Source of the DNA: Purshia tridentata
Taxonomy: Eukaryota; Streptophyta; Magnoliopsida; Rosales; Rosaceae
Reading direction: 5' to 3'
NCBI GenBank assembly: GCA_003254885.1
Contig: QANT01006335.1
Coordinates: 1 to 64,000 of the forward strand
DNA length: 64,000 bases
The notes under the pieces were generated by a model. The model made no database searches. It worked only from the letters and a program-made list of their open reading frames with translations, and had not been told where the DNA came from. Made by a program: the position numbers and the translations under genes. The first letter of the stretch is position 1. Every line of letters starts with the position of its first letter. Below are positions 13,501-25,500 of this stretch, one piece after another.

Positions 13501-16500
13501 ACTGAATGTGAGGAAGAATCCAAGATACCTTCAGATGATTTTAGATATCCCTCTAATGTAGAGAAGGTGTTGGTCCAGGAACTTCCAGGAAGACCAAATT
13601 TTCCTTTTGTGCATGCTAGATCCCCTTCATGGACTGAAGGTGTTAGCTCTCCTGCTGCTCGTAGAATGAAAGTTAAAGATGTTTCTCAGTACATGATTGT
13701 GGCTGCCAAAGAGAATCCACATCTAGCTCAAAAACTTCATGATGTGTTACTTGAAAGTGGTGTTGTTGCTCCCCCAAACTTGTTTACAGAAATATATTCA
13801 GACCAGTTAGATGCTTCAACAGTTGAGAGCAATCCCCGGACAGCAGATAAGGGCGAAGGTAAAGAGAGGTTTGAAAGACAAAAACTTAAAGCTCAAGATG
13901 ATATCAGTCCAGCTCACTTTCTGCCTCCTCTGCCTCAGCATAGGGTGCATTCTAAAGCGAGTGCTTCAAGTCAATCAGAGAATCTTAAGCCTGTGGAAGG
14001 TTTAGGGGTCAACCTTGCACTTGATACCAGGGAAGTAACTGGCCTGAATATCTTACAGTCTGAAGTAACTCCTGTTAAATATACAAAAAATGTCCCTGTT
14101 GCTGCAGCAGCAGCGGCCGCAGCAGCTGTTGTTGCATCATCTATGGTAGTTGCTGCAGCAAAGTCAAGCACTGACTCAACTCTTGAACTTCCTGTAGCGG
14201 CTGCTGCAACTGCTACTGCTGCAGCTGTGGTTGCAACAACTGCAGCTGTCAGTAAACAGTATGAGCAGGGCACAAGAAGTGATGGAGATGCAGAAGGTGG
14301 TGGTTATGAACCACGGGGTAGTGGTGACCGTGAGCAAGATGCTTTGGGACTTAATTTTGAAGGCGAGAGAATCTCAGACCGATCGGCAGGTAATGAAAGC
14401 ACAAAATCTGACATTACAATCGATGATGTTGCAGATTGCGAGATTCCATGGGAGGATATCACCTTGGGTGAGCGTATTGGACTTGGTACTGACCTAAGCA
14501 TTTTGCTATGAAATTATGTACTTCTTGTCATAAGTAAAAGAGACTAGCTCTATAAATGGTGTTCCAATCTCAAATTCTAATTTCATGCCTTCATGCACCC
14601 TTTGTACTGTAGGATCGTATGGGGAGGTATATCATGGAGACTGGCATGGGACTGTAAGTTTTCAGATGCTGACCCTTAAAAGATAATCTTGTTCTTTAGG
14701 CCAGCTTGTTGTTTTTATGTGCTTCGTCGCTTCCTTTTGCCTTGGTTTGAGTTGTGTTGATATTTTGTTCTGCAGTTTTGTGTGTAGTAGAAAGCCTTTT
14801 GTTGCTCCAAATTGTCTGTTTCTAGATCAGACCATTAGGAAATGAATAACAACACAGGAAATGTAAACCTTTAATAATGATACCAGATAGTAGCATACTG
14901 AAATATCAAGTAGGAAAACATATCATAAATCCTGTTTATATAATTTTGGATGGATCATTATTTTTTATTGAAGATCAACTATTTAGCTAAGTTTGAGTAT
15001 CCTCTTTTCCTTTTGAGTCATTATATGCTATATCTGTTCTTGGAAGGTAAATATATTGAACATATTTTCATTAATTGGGTTTTACAGGAAGTTGCTGTGA
15101 AGAGATTTCTAGACCAAGATTTTTTGGGTGAATCACTTGATGAATTCAGAAGTGAGGTACAAGCTGCGGCCCTCACGTCTTTTGCATTCTATCTGATTTG
15201 GTTATAGAAGCTTGTACATTGATAAATTATTATAGCTATCAGTTTAGGTGTTCTACACTGGTTTAGTCAAATTCATTCAAGTCCACAAGCTACGGAAGTT
15301 CGCACTTGAAGTTTTCTCTTGCATTTAAGTTGTCTTTCTTTTGTATGTAGAGGCTTTTAGGTGCTCTGAACCAAATTGTCTTTAGTCTATCGTTCAGGAG
15401 ACAAAATGAAGTGGAGATTAGTATTAGTATGTGAGTCCATCCATTCTGTCTTTCATTTTATCTTTTGATGATTTAATAATTATAGTCTCCAGGATGAGGA
15501 ATCTGATTTATTTTTGTACACTGAAATTGGGCATATCTATCAGAAATTTTGATAGGGAAAGTTGACGTGCGTGGTTCAGTTTTCTCTTCCCCCTCCTCCA
15601 AAAGATGTATTATTTTTTGGTGCTAAGGGGGGTCCTCCAAAAGTTGTTTGACTTCTTCAGATGCTTAATCCAGTTCCTCTGTTGATTTAGTTTTTGATAA
15701 TTTACCCCATTATTGTTACTTTTTACCATGAAAGATTATATATTGAGGTCATTTATTTTTTATTTAAATTTGAAGGTTCGGATAATGAAAAGACTTAGGC
15801 ATCCCAATGTTGTTCTCTTCATGGGGGCAATAACCCGTGCTCCAAATCTTTCAATTGTTACAGAATTTCTTCCAAGGTATGTTGGCACTTTATATTTTGT
15901 TATTTTGATCTTTATCTTTACTTTGTTATGTATAATAAGAAACTGCAGAGTATTAAGTTTGACTAATTATTGTCCTGATTTATAAATCATATCAAAATGA
16001 AAAGCATGACATGTTTTGCAGAGGTAGTTTATATAGGTTAATACACCGGCCTAACAATCAATTAGATGAGCGAAGGCGCTTGAGGATGGCTCTTGATGCT
16101 GTAATATTCTCTTGCTCTTGCTTTTTATTCCAATTTGAGTTAACAATCATGTATTGAAATTTGACTTTATCTAGCCTAATTTTTGTCTCTTGATTAATTA
16201 AATCTTCAGGCTCGGGGAATGAATTACTTGCATAACTGCACTCCAGTCATAGTACACCGTGATTTGAAGTCTCCAAATCTTCTTGTTGATAAGAATTGGG
16301 TTGTGAAGGTGGCATCTTATCTCCTTAGTGAGACTGCTGAACATATTTAATGTATTTCAGTTTGGCATGATGTGAAGTTTTCTGCCTGTTATTAGGTCTG
16401 TGATTTTGGATTATCAAGAATGAAGAACAGCACATTTCTCTCCTCAAGGTCCACTGCAGGGACGGTAAGCTGTACTCAACAACTTGGTTTTTCCCACATG

Positions 16501-17394
16501 TGGCTCAAGCTATGAATTTTGATTTTCTATATTGATTTTGTTTATCCCACTTTGTCTGCCATACCCGGTGTTGCGTACTTTTTGTTAGTGGAAAATTGCT
16601 AATGTCAGTGTAACCCTCTTAATCTTGTGTAACTCTCCTTCAGGCTGAGTGGATGGCTCCAGAAGTGCTAAGAAATGAACCTTCAGATGAAAAGTATGCC
16701 TATTTATTTCTCCTTAATGTTTTGTTTATTTTGTATTTTGTGACCGTGCAGAAATTTTTTTAAAGATGAATATAAAAATCTGGTTTAATGTGCAGGTGCG
16801 ATGTTTATAGCTTTGGGGTCATATTATGGGAGCTGTCTACATTGCAACAGCCATGGGGGGGAATGAACCCAATGCAAGTTGTTGGTGCAGTTGGATTTCA
16901 ACATCGGCGTCTTGATATTCCAGATGATATAGATCCCACAGTTGCAGATCTCATTAGAAAATGCTGGCAGACGTAAGTCTACTCTGGGTTCTTCCATCCA
17001 TAGTTTGACATAACCTAAGTATGCCTGCTTATTAGTTGTTCAGGTGATAGATATCAAAAACTGCTTAACCTCAAATGGTTTCAATTGACATGAGTTAGTT
17101 GTCCATATGTCCTAACAACGTTCATTGCAAAAGTAGTTTTCTTACTCTCAGTTTTCATTTTCTTCTACACCAGTTACTGCAGGTGTCCCTGGGTATGATA
17201 ATTTGTGTCTGTCAGTGGTAAATCGATTCGAACGTGTATTTAGGCAGATAGACTAACCTTACATTTGACCTAATTAACACTGCAGAGATCCAAGATTGAG
17301 ACCCACATTTGCAGAGATCATGGCTACTCTGAAGCCATTGCAGAAGCCTATAAGTTCTCAAGTTCCCAGATCACAAATAGGCAGTGGCCATTAG
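10595..17394 (+). CDS. EDR1-domain Raf-like MAPKKK, SIS8-like
   Basis: This is a cytosolic Ser/Thr kinase of the plant EDR1/CTR1 Raf-like group, which acts in stress, defence and sugar or salt signalling. Exons: 10595-11089, 11886-12323, 12708-12811, 13215-14485, 14613-14653, 15088-15156, 15776-15876, 16022-16100, 16210-16308, 16396-16464, 16644-16693, 16796-16972, 17286-17394. All junctions are GT-AG and keep frame, giving 1,033 residues. The EDR1 domain covers roughly residues 130-350 ([15 protein letters not shown] to [13 protein letters not shown]). A disordered linker follows, with an Ala/Val-rich tract near residues 640-690. The kinase domain starts near 755: IGLGSYGEVY loop, VAVKRF lysine, HRDLKSPN catalytic loop, CDFGLSR, and WMAPEVL. 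The start ATG opens with MKNLFKKLH, the usual amino terminus of this family. The Ala-rich tract points to the Arabidopsis SIS8 (At1g73660) / At1g18160 pair rather than to EDR1 itself; that is from memory. Confidence 0.93.
15594..15643 (-). repeat. Micro-insertion with 11-bp direct repeats (kinase intron)
   Basis: The 11-mer TCCTCCAAAAG occurs at 15594-15604 and 15633-15643 and flanks 28 nt. Read on the minus strand, the insert runs CCCCCC-TTAGCACC and then into an A-rich end (CCAAAAAATAATACAT). It resembles the other poly(A)-ended micro-insertions of this window but has the least regular tail. Confidence 0.4.
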
Positions 17395-18052
17395 AAGGTT
17401 CAACCATTCAATGTTGCAAAAGGCCCCGGAGGCTAAAATAGTAAATTTACCAGCACTGGATCTTGGTTCAGTTGACAGCCAAAATATGGAGGCAAGTTGT
17501 AGATTGATTGGAACAACTTTTGAGAAAGAGATTGATTGAAAATCATGACCTAACATATACTCCAATTTGAGATTTCCATTTTCTTTTATTTTCTTTTCTT
17601 TTTGGGGTTTCCACTTTATTTCTGTATTCTCAACAATGCGGCCATTCGCAAGGTTGTGCATTTATTTGTAAAGAATTCATTGGCAATGTTGTAATCAATG
17701 TTTTGAATTTCCGGTGTCCATGTTGCCACAACTGAAGGCAAATGGGGGACTCTTGACAGTTTCACTCAAACACGCACAAGTTACGTAATATGCACTGTTT
17801 CGCAAAGGGCTCGGAAACCTGGTTACTTTGCAACCATGTGGAGATAAATAGGGATTGATGGCTTTAACCTACAATCTTACACTTTCTTAAAGGTATTTAC
17901 AGAGCCAAACAGGTCCAATAAAAACAAACAGAAAAAAGGGCAACCCACCATTTTAAATTTCATCCTATGCATTATGCAAGGATAAGGTAGGGACCAACTT
18001 CTACTTAATGCAAGAAATTTTTTGTTCATCAAGATTTTATCACTATCCTAAA
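17395..18052. other. Kinase 3' UTR and FKBP promoter
   Basis: The 658 bases between the kinase stop and the FKBP start hold no other gene that I can see. The first part is probably the kinase 3' UTR and the last part the FKBP promoter and leader. An in-frame upstream ATG for FKBP lies at 18008. Confidence 0.5.
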
Positions 18053-19160
18053 ATGGCGGCAGCCTTCTGTGGTTCTCCGGCCTTTGTGTCCCCCTCCCTA
18101 ACAAGACCAACCCACTTTTGTTCATCACAAACACCTCCTCCTCCTCCACCACATCTGCCTTCACAACCACAATCTCCGACACCATTTCAACAGCTAAGTA
18201 CAACTTCATCCGAGCAGCCAACAGCGGTCCCAGTCAAAGTGGAGCAACAAAAGCCTTCAAAGCCTGCCGCCTCTTCCACCACCAAGAACAAGCCTGACTC
18301 TACAGATTGGATAGCTTCCAGCTTAACCAGGCGGTTTGGGCTTGGAGCTGGCCTTGCATGGGCTGCCTTTCTCACAGTTGGTGTAGTCTCTGAACAAATT
18401 AAGACCCGCCTTGAAGTCTCCCAACAAGAAGCAAACACAAGGTTTGTAATCTCACTGCCTATACAATTTATTACCCAATATGCATGTGTGTGAGTTAATC
18501 CTCCATATAATCTTATCGAAGCTATATAAAGGCCTGCAGATAGTTTAATTTATTGTTTCATTCCAATTGACTAGATATTAAAATTATGGGTACCTTTCTC
18601 ATCTCTATTTTTCTGGAATAAGACCATATATAGTTACATAACAGACAATATCTTTTGCTGCAGAAACGTTGGGCTAGAAGAAGAGGTGGTGTTGCCCAAC
18701 GGCATAAGGTATACATTTTCCCACTTCATGTCCATGACCGATGATGAGCAACACATATATAATGGTCTTCTTTGTCACTAAATATACATGTTTTTTGAGT
18801 GACAGATACTACGAGTTAAGAGTTGGCGGCGGGGCTTCTCCAAGGCCAGGGGACTTGGTGGTGATCGACCTCAAGGGGAAAGTTGAAGGCAGTGGCCAAG
18901 TGTTCGTGGATACATTTGACCGTGAGAAGAAGCCTTTGGCTCTAGTATTGGGGTCTAGGCCTTACAGCAAGGGAGTATGTGAAGGGATAGAGTATGTGTT
19001 GAGGTCCATGAAGGCAGGGGGTAAACGAAGAGTTCTGGTTCCTCCAAATTTGGGATTTGGAGAGAAGGGTGCAGATTTAGGCTCTGCTCTCAACATTCCT
19101 CCTTTTTCAACTTTAGAATATGTTATTGAGATGGATAGAGTCTCAATTGCACCCGCATGA
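18053..19160 (+). CDS. FKBP17: Plastid FKBP-type peptidyl-prolyl isomerase, FKBP17-like
   Basis: Exons 18053-18441, 18664-18708 and 18806-19160 join in frame to give 262 residues. The amino terminus is Ser/Pro-rich like a plastid transit peptide. Around residues 90-115 TRRFGLGAGLAWAAFLTVGV gives a twin-arginine followed by a hydrophobic stretch, so a thylakoid lumen or membrane location is likely (inference). The FKBP fold covers the last 120 residues (LRVGGGASPRPGDLV, GIEYVLRSMKAGGKRRV, PPNLGFG). The family-typical V-I-x-G-W is VCEGIEYVL here, without the Trp, so isomerase activity may be weak, as in other lumen FKBPs. An in-frame ATG at 18008 would add 15 residues; 18053 was chosen because relatives begin MA. 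In Arabidopsis the same family member sits beside the SIS8-type kinase. Confidence 0.88.
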
Positions 19161-19928
19161 TTCTTCTCTTCTGTGCATCACAATCCCTTAAAGAGATGTG
19201 TAATAGATTGCGTTCACCTTTTTATTTATTGATTTTGTATTTTATCTGTAATGCAACGTGGTTGTTTATCATTGAAATGGAAAAGGCAAATAACTAAGAC
19301 ATTAAAAGCTCAAAGGATGTTGTCTTGTACAAAAATTCAAAGCATACAAAAATCAATAATATCATTCTTATCATGTTACTCTACCCTGTTTTCATATTAC
19401 CACTCCACTCTACAATCTACACAACATCAATCATTAATGAGATGGATAGAGTCTCAACTGCACCCACGTGATTCTTGTCATTTTGTACATGACCATCCAA
19501 TAAAGAAATGTGTAATAGATTGTGCATTTGTGTTCACTGTTTTTTTTTAAGATTTTGTATTTTACCAGGGGGAAACTATTTTTGGTATATATGTTTTGAC
19601 CTGGAATTAAATTTGATCTTTTGGTTTAATTTTGTCAATTTGATCTTTATGTTCTTTGTTATTAGCAATTTTAGGATAATCTTTTATTAGTCTCCAATTG
19701 TTTATTTTGTAATGCATGGTGTAAAACGTCACGGCGAATACTTCAACTTTTGTCCCCGAAATGAAATTGGAACTTGGAAGGGTCAAGACTCAAGAGGAGT
19801 AACGGTGTTAAAATTGCAGCCACACACACACTTCTCCCATTGAAAGAGCCAAGCCCAAAACACTTTGATATTTCAGCAGTTAGATTCCCACTGCAATTGA
19901 TGAGAGGAGCAAAACCCAGGAAACTTTG
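19161..19928. other. FKBP 3' region and DUF1295 gene promoter
   Basis: This interval holds the FKBP 3' UTR, a duplicated copy of the FKBP 3' end (19438-19566, listed separately), and the promoter and leader of the next gene. No other gene is seen. Confidence 0.6.
19438..19566 (+). pseudogene. Duplicated fragment of the FKBP 3' end
   Basis: This segment repeats 19128-19241 about 310 bp downstream. It includes the last ten FKBP codons (EMDRVS-IAPA in the parent, EMDRVS-TAPT here), the stop codon, and the 3' UTR motifs ATGTGTAATAGATTG and GATTTTGTATTTTA. Small indels and substitutions separate the copies, so the duplication is not very recent. The fragment has no start of its own and is presumed non-coding. 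Confidence 0.75.
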
Positions 19929-22395
19929 ATGGGAACAGTCTTAGACTCCCATTTCTTGGCTCTCACTGCAATTGTCACTGTAAGTCTCTGTAACTATGCT
20001 TCTTTCTCCTTCTCTCTACTACAACTTCATCCTTTTGGGTTTCATTTTCTGTCATGGAAATTTCTGAAATATTGTGTTCTTTGGTGTTTTCAATTATTGA
20101 AGGTGGGATATCAGGCGTTGTTCTTCATAATCACTGCTCTTCTCAAGTTCGACAAAGTCACTGACTTTGCTGGTATGCTTATCTCTGAATTATTTCCTGA
20201 GAATTTAGTTGGTCGATTGCTGAGGAAGTATTAAAAAAATACAAATCAATGAAAAAATAGTGTTTTTTGGTGAGAAATTAATTTCATGCTGGCTCAAAAC
20301 GCAAGTGAACAAGAAACAAAGACGAACCTCTACTAATTAGAATATGATTGGGTTGTTGGGTTGCCAAGAAATGCTCAGATATGATTAGTATATTTATGAC
20401 ACCATTAATATAATAATTTTTTTATTTGTTATTTATATTTGTTTCTCATACCGTTTACAGGAAGTACCAATTTTGTTATACTTGCTATACTGACTCTGGT
20501 TATCAAAGGCTCATGGCATTTTAGACAGGTATTATCACTTCTGCATCAACCTATTTTTAAGGCAGCAATTCCATGAATTAATGAAGATGAAATCTTTTTT
20601 GGGTGCCAAATTCTATGGCTGATGAAATCCCAAAACTAAGCATTTTTGCTTTAGTAAACCTAAGATGTCATAGTATTGATTTTGCAGCTCTCTTCTTTTT
20701 CTTTTTTCCAGGTAGTACTGAGTTTGCTTGTGGTAATATGGGGTATTCGCCTGGGATTGTTTCTACTAATGAGGTATGATCTATGAAGCAATTGCATTAA
20801 AAACATACATCTCATTGAATTTGCAGTGGTTAAAGTCCGTATCATGACCATTTGCATGCATAGGTTTTTTTGTTTTTTTTGTTATTAATGTAATACTGGT
20901 ATCTGCTATAACATTATCATTACCTATATCAAAATCCAATCACACCTTTCATATCCAAAAAATTTCCTGATCAGGATTTTGCAATGGGGGGAGGATAGGC
21001 GTTTTGATGAAATGCGTGCTAATCTAGGAAAATTGGCAATTTTCTGGATATTTCAGGTTTTCCAGCTTTCTCTGTTTCCAGCTTTTATTACATATGGTCG
21101 CTAGCTTGTTCTTTGGGGGACAAAATTTATTTGATTCTTGAATAAGCCCAATTTTTCTGCAGGCTGTCTGGGTATGGACTGTGAGCTTACCTGTGACCGT
21201 GGTTAATGCAACCAACAGAACACCTTCGCTCCAAGCTGCAGACATAATTGGATGGATTATGTGGTCTATGGGATTTTCAGTTGAAGCTACAGCTGATCAG
21301 CAAAAATTAACGTTCAAAGGTTCTCCACAAAATAGAGGAAAGTGGTGCAATGTCGGACTATGGAAATACACTCGTCATCCAAATTATTTCGGTGAGGTTA
21401 GTATTGACATCGCAAATTTAGACATTGTAGTTCCTTTGCTTTCATTCTGTCAAAGATAAATGGAAGCTTGTTAAATGTTGTGAAGCTTGTTAAATGTTGT
21501 TGTGCTCAGATATTCCATTTGGTGGGGAGTTTTTGTGGCTTCCACGCCTGTATTGGAAGGTGCAGAGTGGCTGGTCATTCTTGGACCAATCTTTGTCACA
21601 TTGCTGCTGCTTTTCATCAGTGGCATACCATTGCTTGAGGTTTGCTTCTCCTATCTTCTGAGCTTATTTCCAAACACTCCCTAGACTTGCTAATGATATA
21701 TGCTATTATGCTTGAACAATAACAGGAATCTGCAGATAAGAAGTTTGGAAATGTGGGCGAATATAGGCTCTATAAAAGAACAACTAGGTTAAGTTCAAGT
21801 TTTCTTTTGGTATATGATTCTTTTGAGTAATGAATTGTAGTAGCCGAGACTAACATATATTCTCTGGTGCAGTCCTCTAGTTCCTCTACCCCCAGTTATA
21901 TACAAGAACTTGCCCTCGTGGTTCAAATCAACTTTTCTCTTTGAATTTCCTCTCTACAGTCGTAGTCTTCCTCAAGAAGGGTTAAACTGGTAGGGACTAT
22001 CCTCCTTGCTTCCTAGCTTTATTTTTCATATGCCAAATAGTTGTTTAAAGACATTTGCCATCTGTGCAAGGTGTAGAACAAGCCGGGTGGAAAGAAGCGA
22101 TGATTTGAAGGTTGGTTAGCACCATATGATTCTTTTGTAATGCTTTGAATTCCCAAAAATTGTTTTACATTTTTGCTTCTTTCTTCTCTCAAGAAACTAT
22201 AATTGACTGGAATAACATTTTAAGCTGCTACCACCCTTTTATCCAAGTGATTGCTCTGTGCCAATATTTGTATTTGACTGTGGTTTATGTGCACAGTATG
22301 AGATGAATGAGGTGAAGTCACGATTAGGCGTAGTTTTTCTTTCAGCAGCATTGGATCAAATGGCTTCAACATTGTTCAAATATAGAGAGATGTGA
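19929..22395 (+). CDS. DUF1295 membrane oxidoreductase (steroid 5-alpha-reductase-like)
   Basis: This is a polytopic membrane protein of the DUF1295 / 3-oxo-5-alpha-steroid 4-dehydrogenase-like family; its substrate in plants is not established. Exons: 19929-19979, 20103-20172, 20461-20528, 20712-20773, 20975-21056, 21163-21396, 21510-21639, 21726-21787, 21873-21989, 22071-22110, 22297-22395. Several hydrophobic segments occur (near ITALLKF, VVLSLLVVIWGIRLGLFLL, LVILGPIFVTLLLLF). The signature WKYTRHPNYFGE ends exon 6. Exon 7 is 130 nt where 129 is needed: the conserved WWGVFVAS reading is one base out of phase with RHPNYFGE, so the gene is either frameshifted or has an assembly error. Without the extra base the product would be 337 residues. 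The gene converges on golgin candidate 2 with only 178 bp between the stop codons. Confidence 0.85.
21463..21500 (+). repeat. 19-bp perfect tandem duplication in an intron
   Basis: GAAGCTTGTTAAATGTTGT occurs twice head to tail, nine bases before the acceptor of DUF1295 exon 7. It lies directly upstream of the exon that carries the frame disruption. Confidence 0.9.
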
Positions 22396-22573
22396 CAGCA
22401 TTCCTGAGGCTGCATACGAGCTTCTAACAACATAATATCAACATTCAGCTTGTTCATTGTATTATTAGGTATTAGGGAGGAGGGACTGCACAATTACACC
22501 CCAAGTAATTAAGACCTCTTAAAAGCTGAGGAAAATGAACAAAATAATAATAAAATCAAATTACAGTATCACA

Positions 22574-25500
22574 CTATACACCTGCAGTGTTATTAATGTT
22601 TTCCAAGGACATGACAGCCCCAGATTTGATCTCATTTGAACCTTGAGAATGGGACATAAGAATATAAATAACCCAGAAGTGAAGACAAAGAAAGTAAACC
22701 ACGGACCATAATCTTGCAGTCGAGTTCCTCCTAAAAAACACTGAGCCGGCTACAAAAATAGAATCCAATTGTTGAAGTACTGAACCTAGGTGCTCCCTAC
22801 CTGAACGCATTTTGTCTTCAAATAATTGTCTGCCTGATTCTATGTCCCTTGACGAGGTACCAGAAAATTCAGTCATTGACTTGCTTTCATCAAGCGACCT
22901 TGAGACTGCCTGCAGGATACATAAATTTAACACCAATTTGTAGCTTTCCTTAAATTAGCGCAATTTTGTCTGTGCATAGATAGACCCATCTTGCACATTT
23001 AAAAATAATCGCAGAGTTATCAGTATAATCAACATACCTCAATTCTGAACTGAAGCGTTGCCTTCTCTGAGGAGAGCGCCTCAACCTGGTTGAACAAGTG
23101 GATTTATATATTATAATCTTTCAATAAATCACAGAAAATTCATTCTATACGTTGACAATATAAGATATTGCAGTTAGTTTATGACTACTGAGTTTATTGT
23201 AAAAAAAGATCATTATGAAAAAAATTTACATCTTACTGTTGCTTAAAGGTTTCACAGCTTTATCATAAATGGTATATTATCCTAACATGGAATGTGATTA
23301 TTTTTCAGAAAAAATTTCATAATTCTTTTTGTTCCCTTTCATTTTTCTTCTGCATCTCTGAGTTCTGTGCAACATTTCTTTTTTGAATATATTTCTGGGT
23401 TTTTCCATACATATATAAGTCGCTGATAAAGGCACAGGGCAAATTATTTCTGGTAGTCTTATTTATTTAAAGAGAAAGATGTTAGAACGACAAACCTGGG
23501 CTTGTTTGTGAATCAAATGGTCAGTCATCTGAGCAAGCCTTCGCTTGAGCTCAATTTCTATGTCTGTTGGATCCTCTATCTCCTTCCTTGTCATTTCAAT
23601 GTTTGCTTCCAGCTTCTTTGCCTGAAATGTAACAAGAACAAAAACAAATGATGATATGGAAGATCACTAATTAAAACCCTCAAAAGATCTTTCTGGAAAG
23701 TTGGAAACAGCGTTTATCTAAAAGGGCTTTAAACCATAAGTCTATTAGGGTTGTAAGCTTTGGTTATAAAACATAATTGGTCAGCATTTTAGAAACCATC
23801 ACAACTTTTGCAATATTATAAGAAAATACTCTAACCTTATCTTGCAATCGCCCAACTTTATCAGTTAGAACAGAATACTCTGCCTCCAAAATCTCTCGTT
23901 CAAGTTCAACTCCTTTTGGAGCTGTCACTTTCATTAAAGACATTTCTGTTTGATGAGTATCAGAGATCTTCCTCCTGAGTTCTACAAGAAGAAAAAAGAG
24001 TTCACAAGAATGATATGCTAAGATACCAATAACAACATTGATTTCATCATAACACAAATACATCGCTTTATATACAGTTAACATATGCTCTACCTATCAT
24101 TGCCTGGGCCCTGAATCAAAACTCTCAAATCTCAAGAAAAAAACTGGTAACACCGTAAACTTTATGTTTAAGGCATGCTTTGGCAGAAAATGAACCAGAC
24201 TATTCCCATTTTCAAATTAGCCATATTCAAATTAATGATGCAGAAAACAATGCTTGTATTAAAAGTTTTATCCATATCAAATTCCCATTTAAAGCCTTTA
24301 AAGGGGATTAGAGGCTTAGTGAAACAAACCCTCTGATTGTGTTTCAAAGGTACTCATCCCAACATTGATTTATACTCGAATCCTTTACCAAGAGGCAGTT
24401 CTAGAATGCATTTAATTTGAAAAAGAAAAAATTTATAAATAAAAAGGACTTTTCTATTTCCACACTGATTTAAGACATTATTTTGTGATTCCAGAGAGCA
24501 TACCTTCATGGTTCACTTCCTTTAACTCAACTTGCTGTCGAAGTTCTGCTACCTGACTAACCTAGGCCCCACAAAAGAATGAAAGAAAAATTTGTCAACA
24601 AGAGTTGATAATATAACAAGTACTCGTAGGGTCTCAGCAGGTTAGGCTAATATACAAATTTTGATTTACAAAGCAGCAAGAACTTAATAAACATGCCTAC
24701 TTTTTGTTTTTTCCCCCAAGGATAAATTTCTTAACCACACAATTGCTGGTTGTTCTTAGAAACCCAGAAGGTGAATAAAAGAGAAAAACACAATTATAAT
24801 GAGAGAAAATAAAATTAGTTTTTAATGATGAAAATTTTAAAATAAGAGATATAATATACAGTAAAAACTTAAGTTCAGACAGAAATAGGCAGGTAACAAA
24901 TTTCAGAGAAAAATAATAATTTAAATGAAAACATAATTTGAACTCCTGAAAATCTAGCATTCACATTACAGATACTTAAAAAAAATGTATTCCTGCAGAA
25001 TTTCTGCAACATTACATTAACTATCAGATTGGTGTACATCACGTATAAGACAGGGCATCCAAAGCACTCAAGATGCCAAAGAGCAGGGTTTCAAAAACCA
25101 TAAATGTGAACTGTGAGGACAAGAAAGAAGGATTTTAGGGCCAAGCAAAAGCATTTTTACAATATTATTTCATCTACTACATTTGCACTACCTAAGAAAT
25201 TAACCAACTGAATATTATCTAGTGCTCAAAACTTCAATTGAAAAGATTATCAAAGAGTCAAAGACTTATTGGATCACAACAATCATCTGAGTCAGAATAT
25301 CATCATACCTCTACTTCAAGATTCCACTGCACATTGGCTAGGGATTTTGCAAGGTCAGCATTTGCAGCCTGCAATGAACTTTGACTTTTAGTAATAACAA
25401 AATCAACCTATATATGCACACTGCCTAAAAAGTTCAACAAAGTTGGAAATTTCTACTTTCTAGATGTAGTGGAAACAAACAATGAAATCAGTATGAAACA

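Noticed and set aside
13971-14273. Ala-rich open frame on the minus strand
   Set aside because: It is the complement of the Ala-rich tract of the kinase gene; repeated GCN/NGC triplets keep both strands open.
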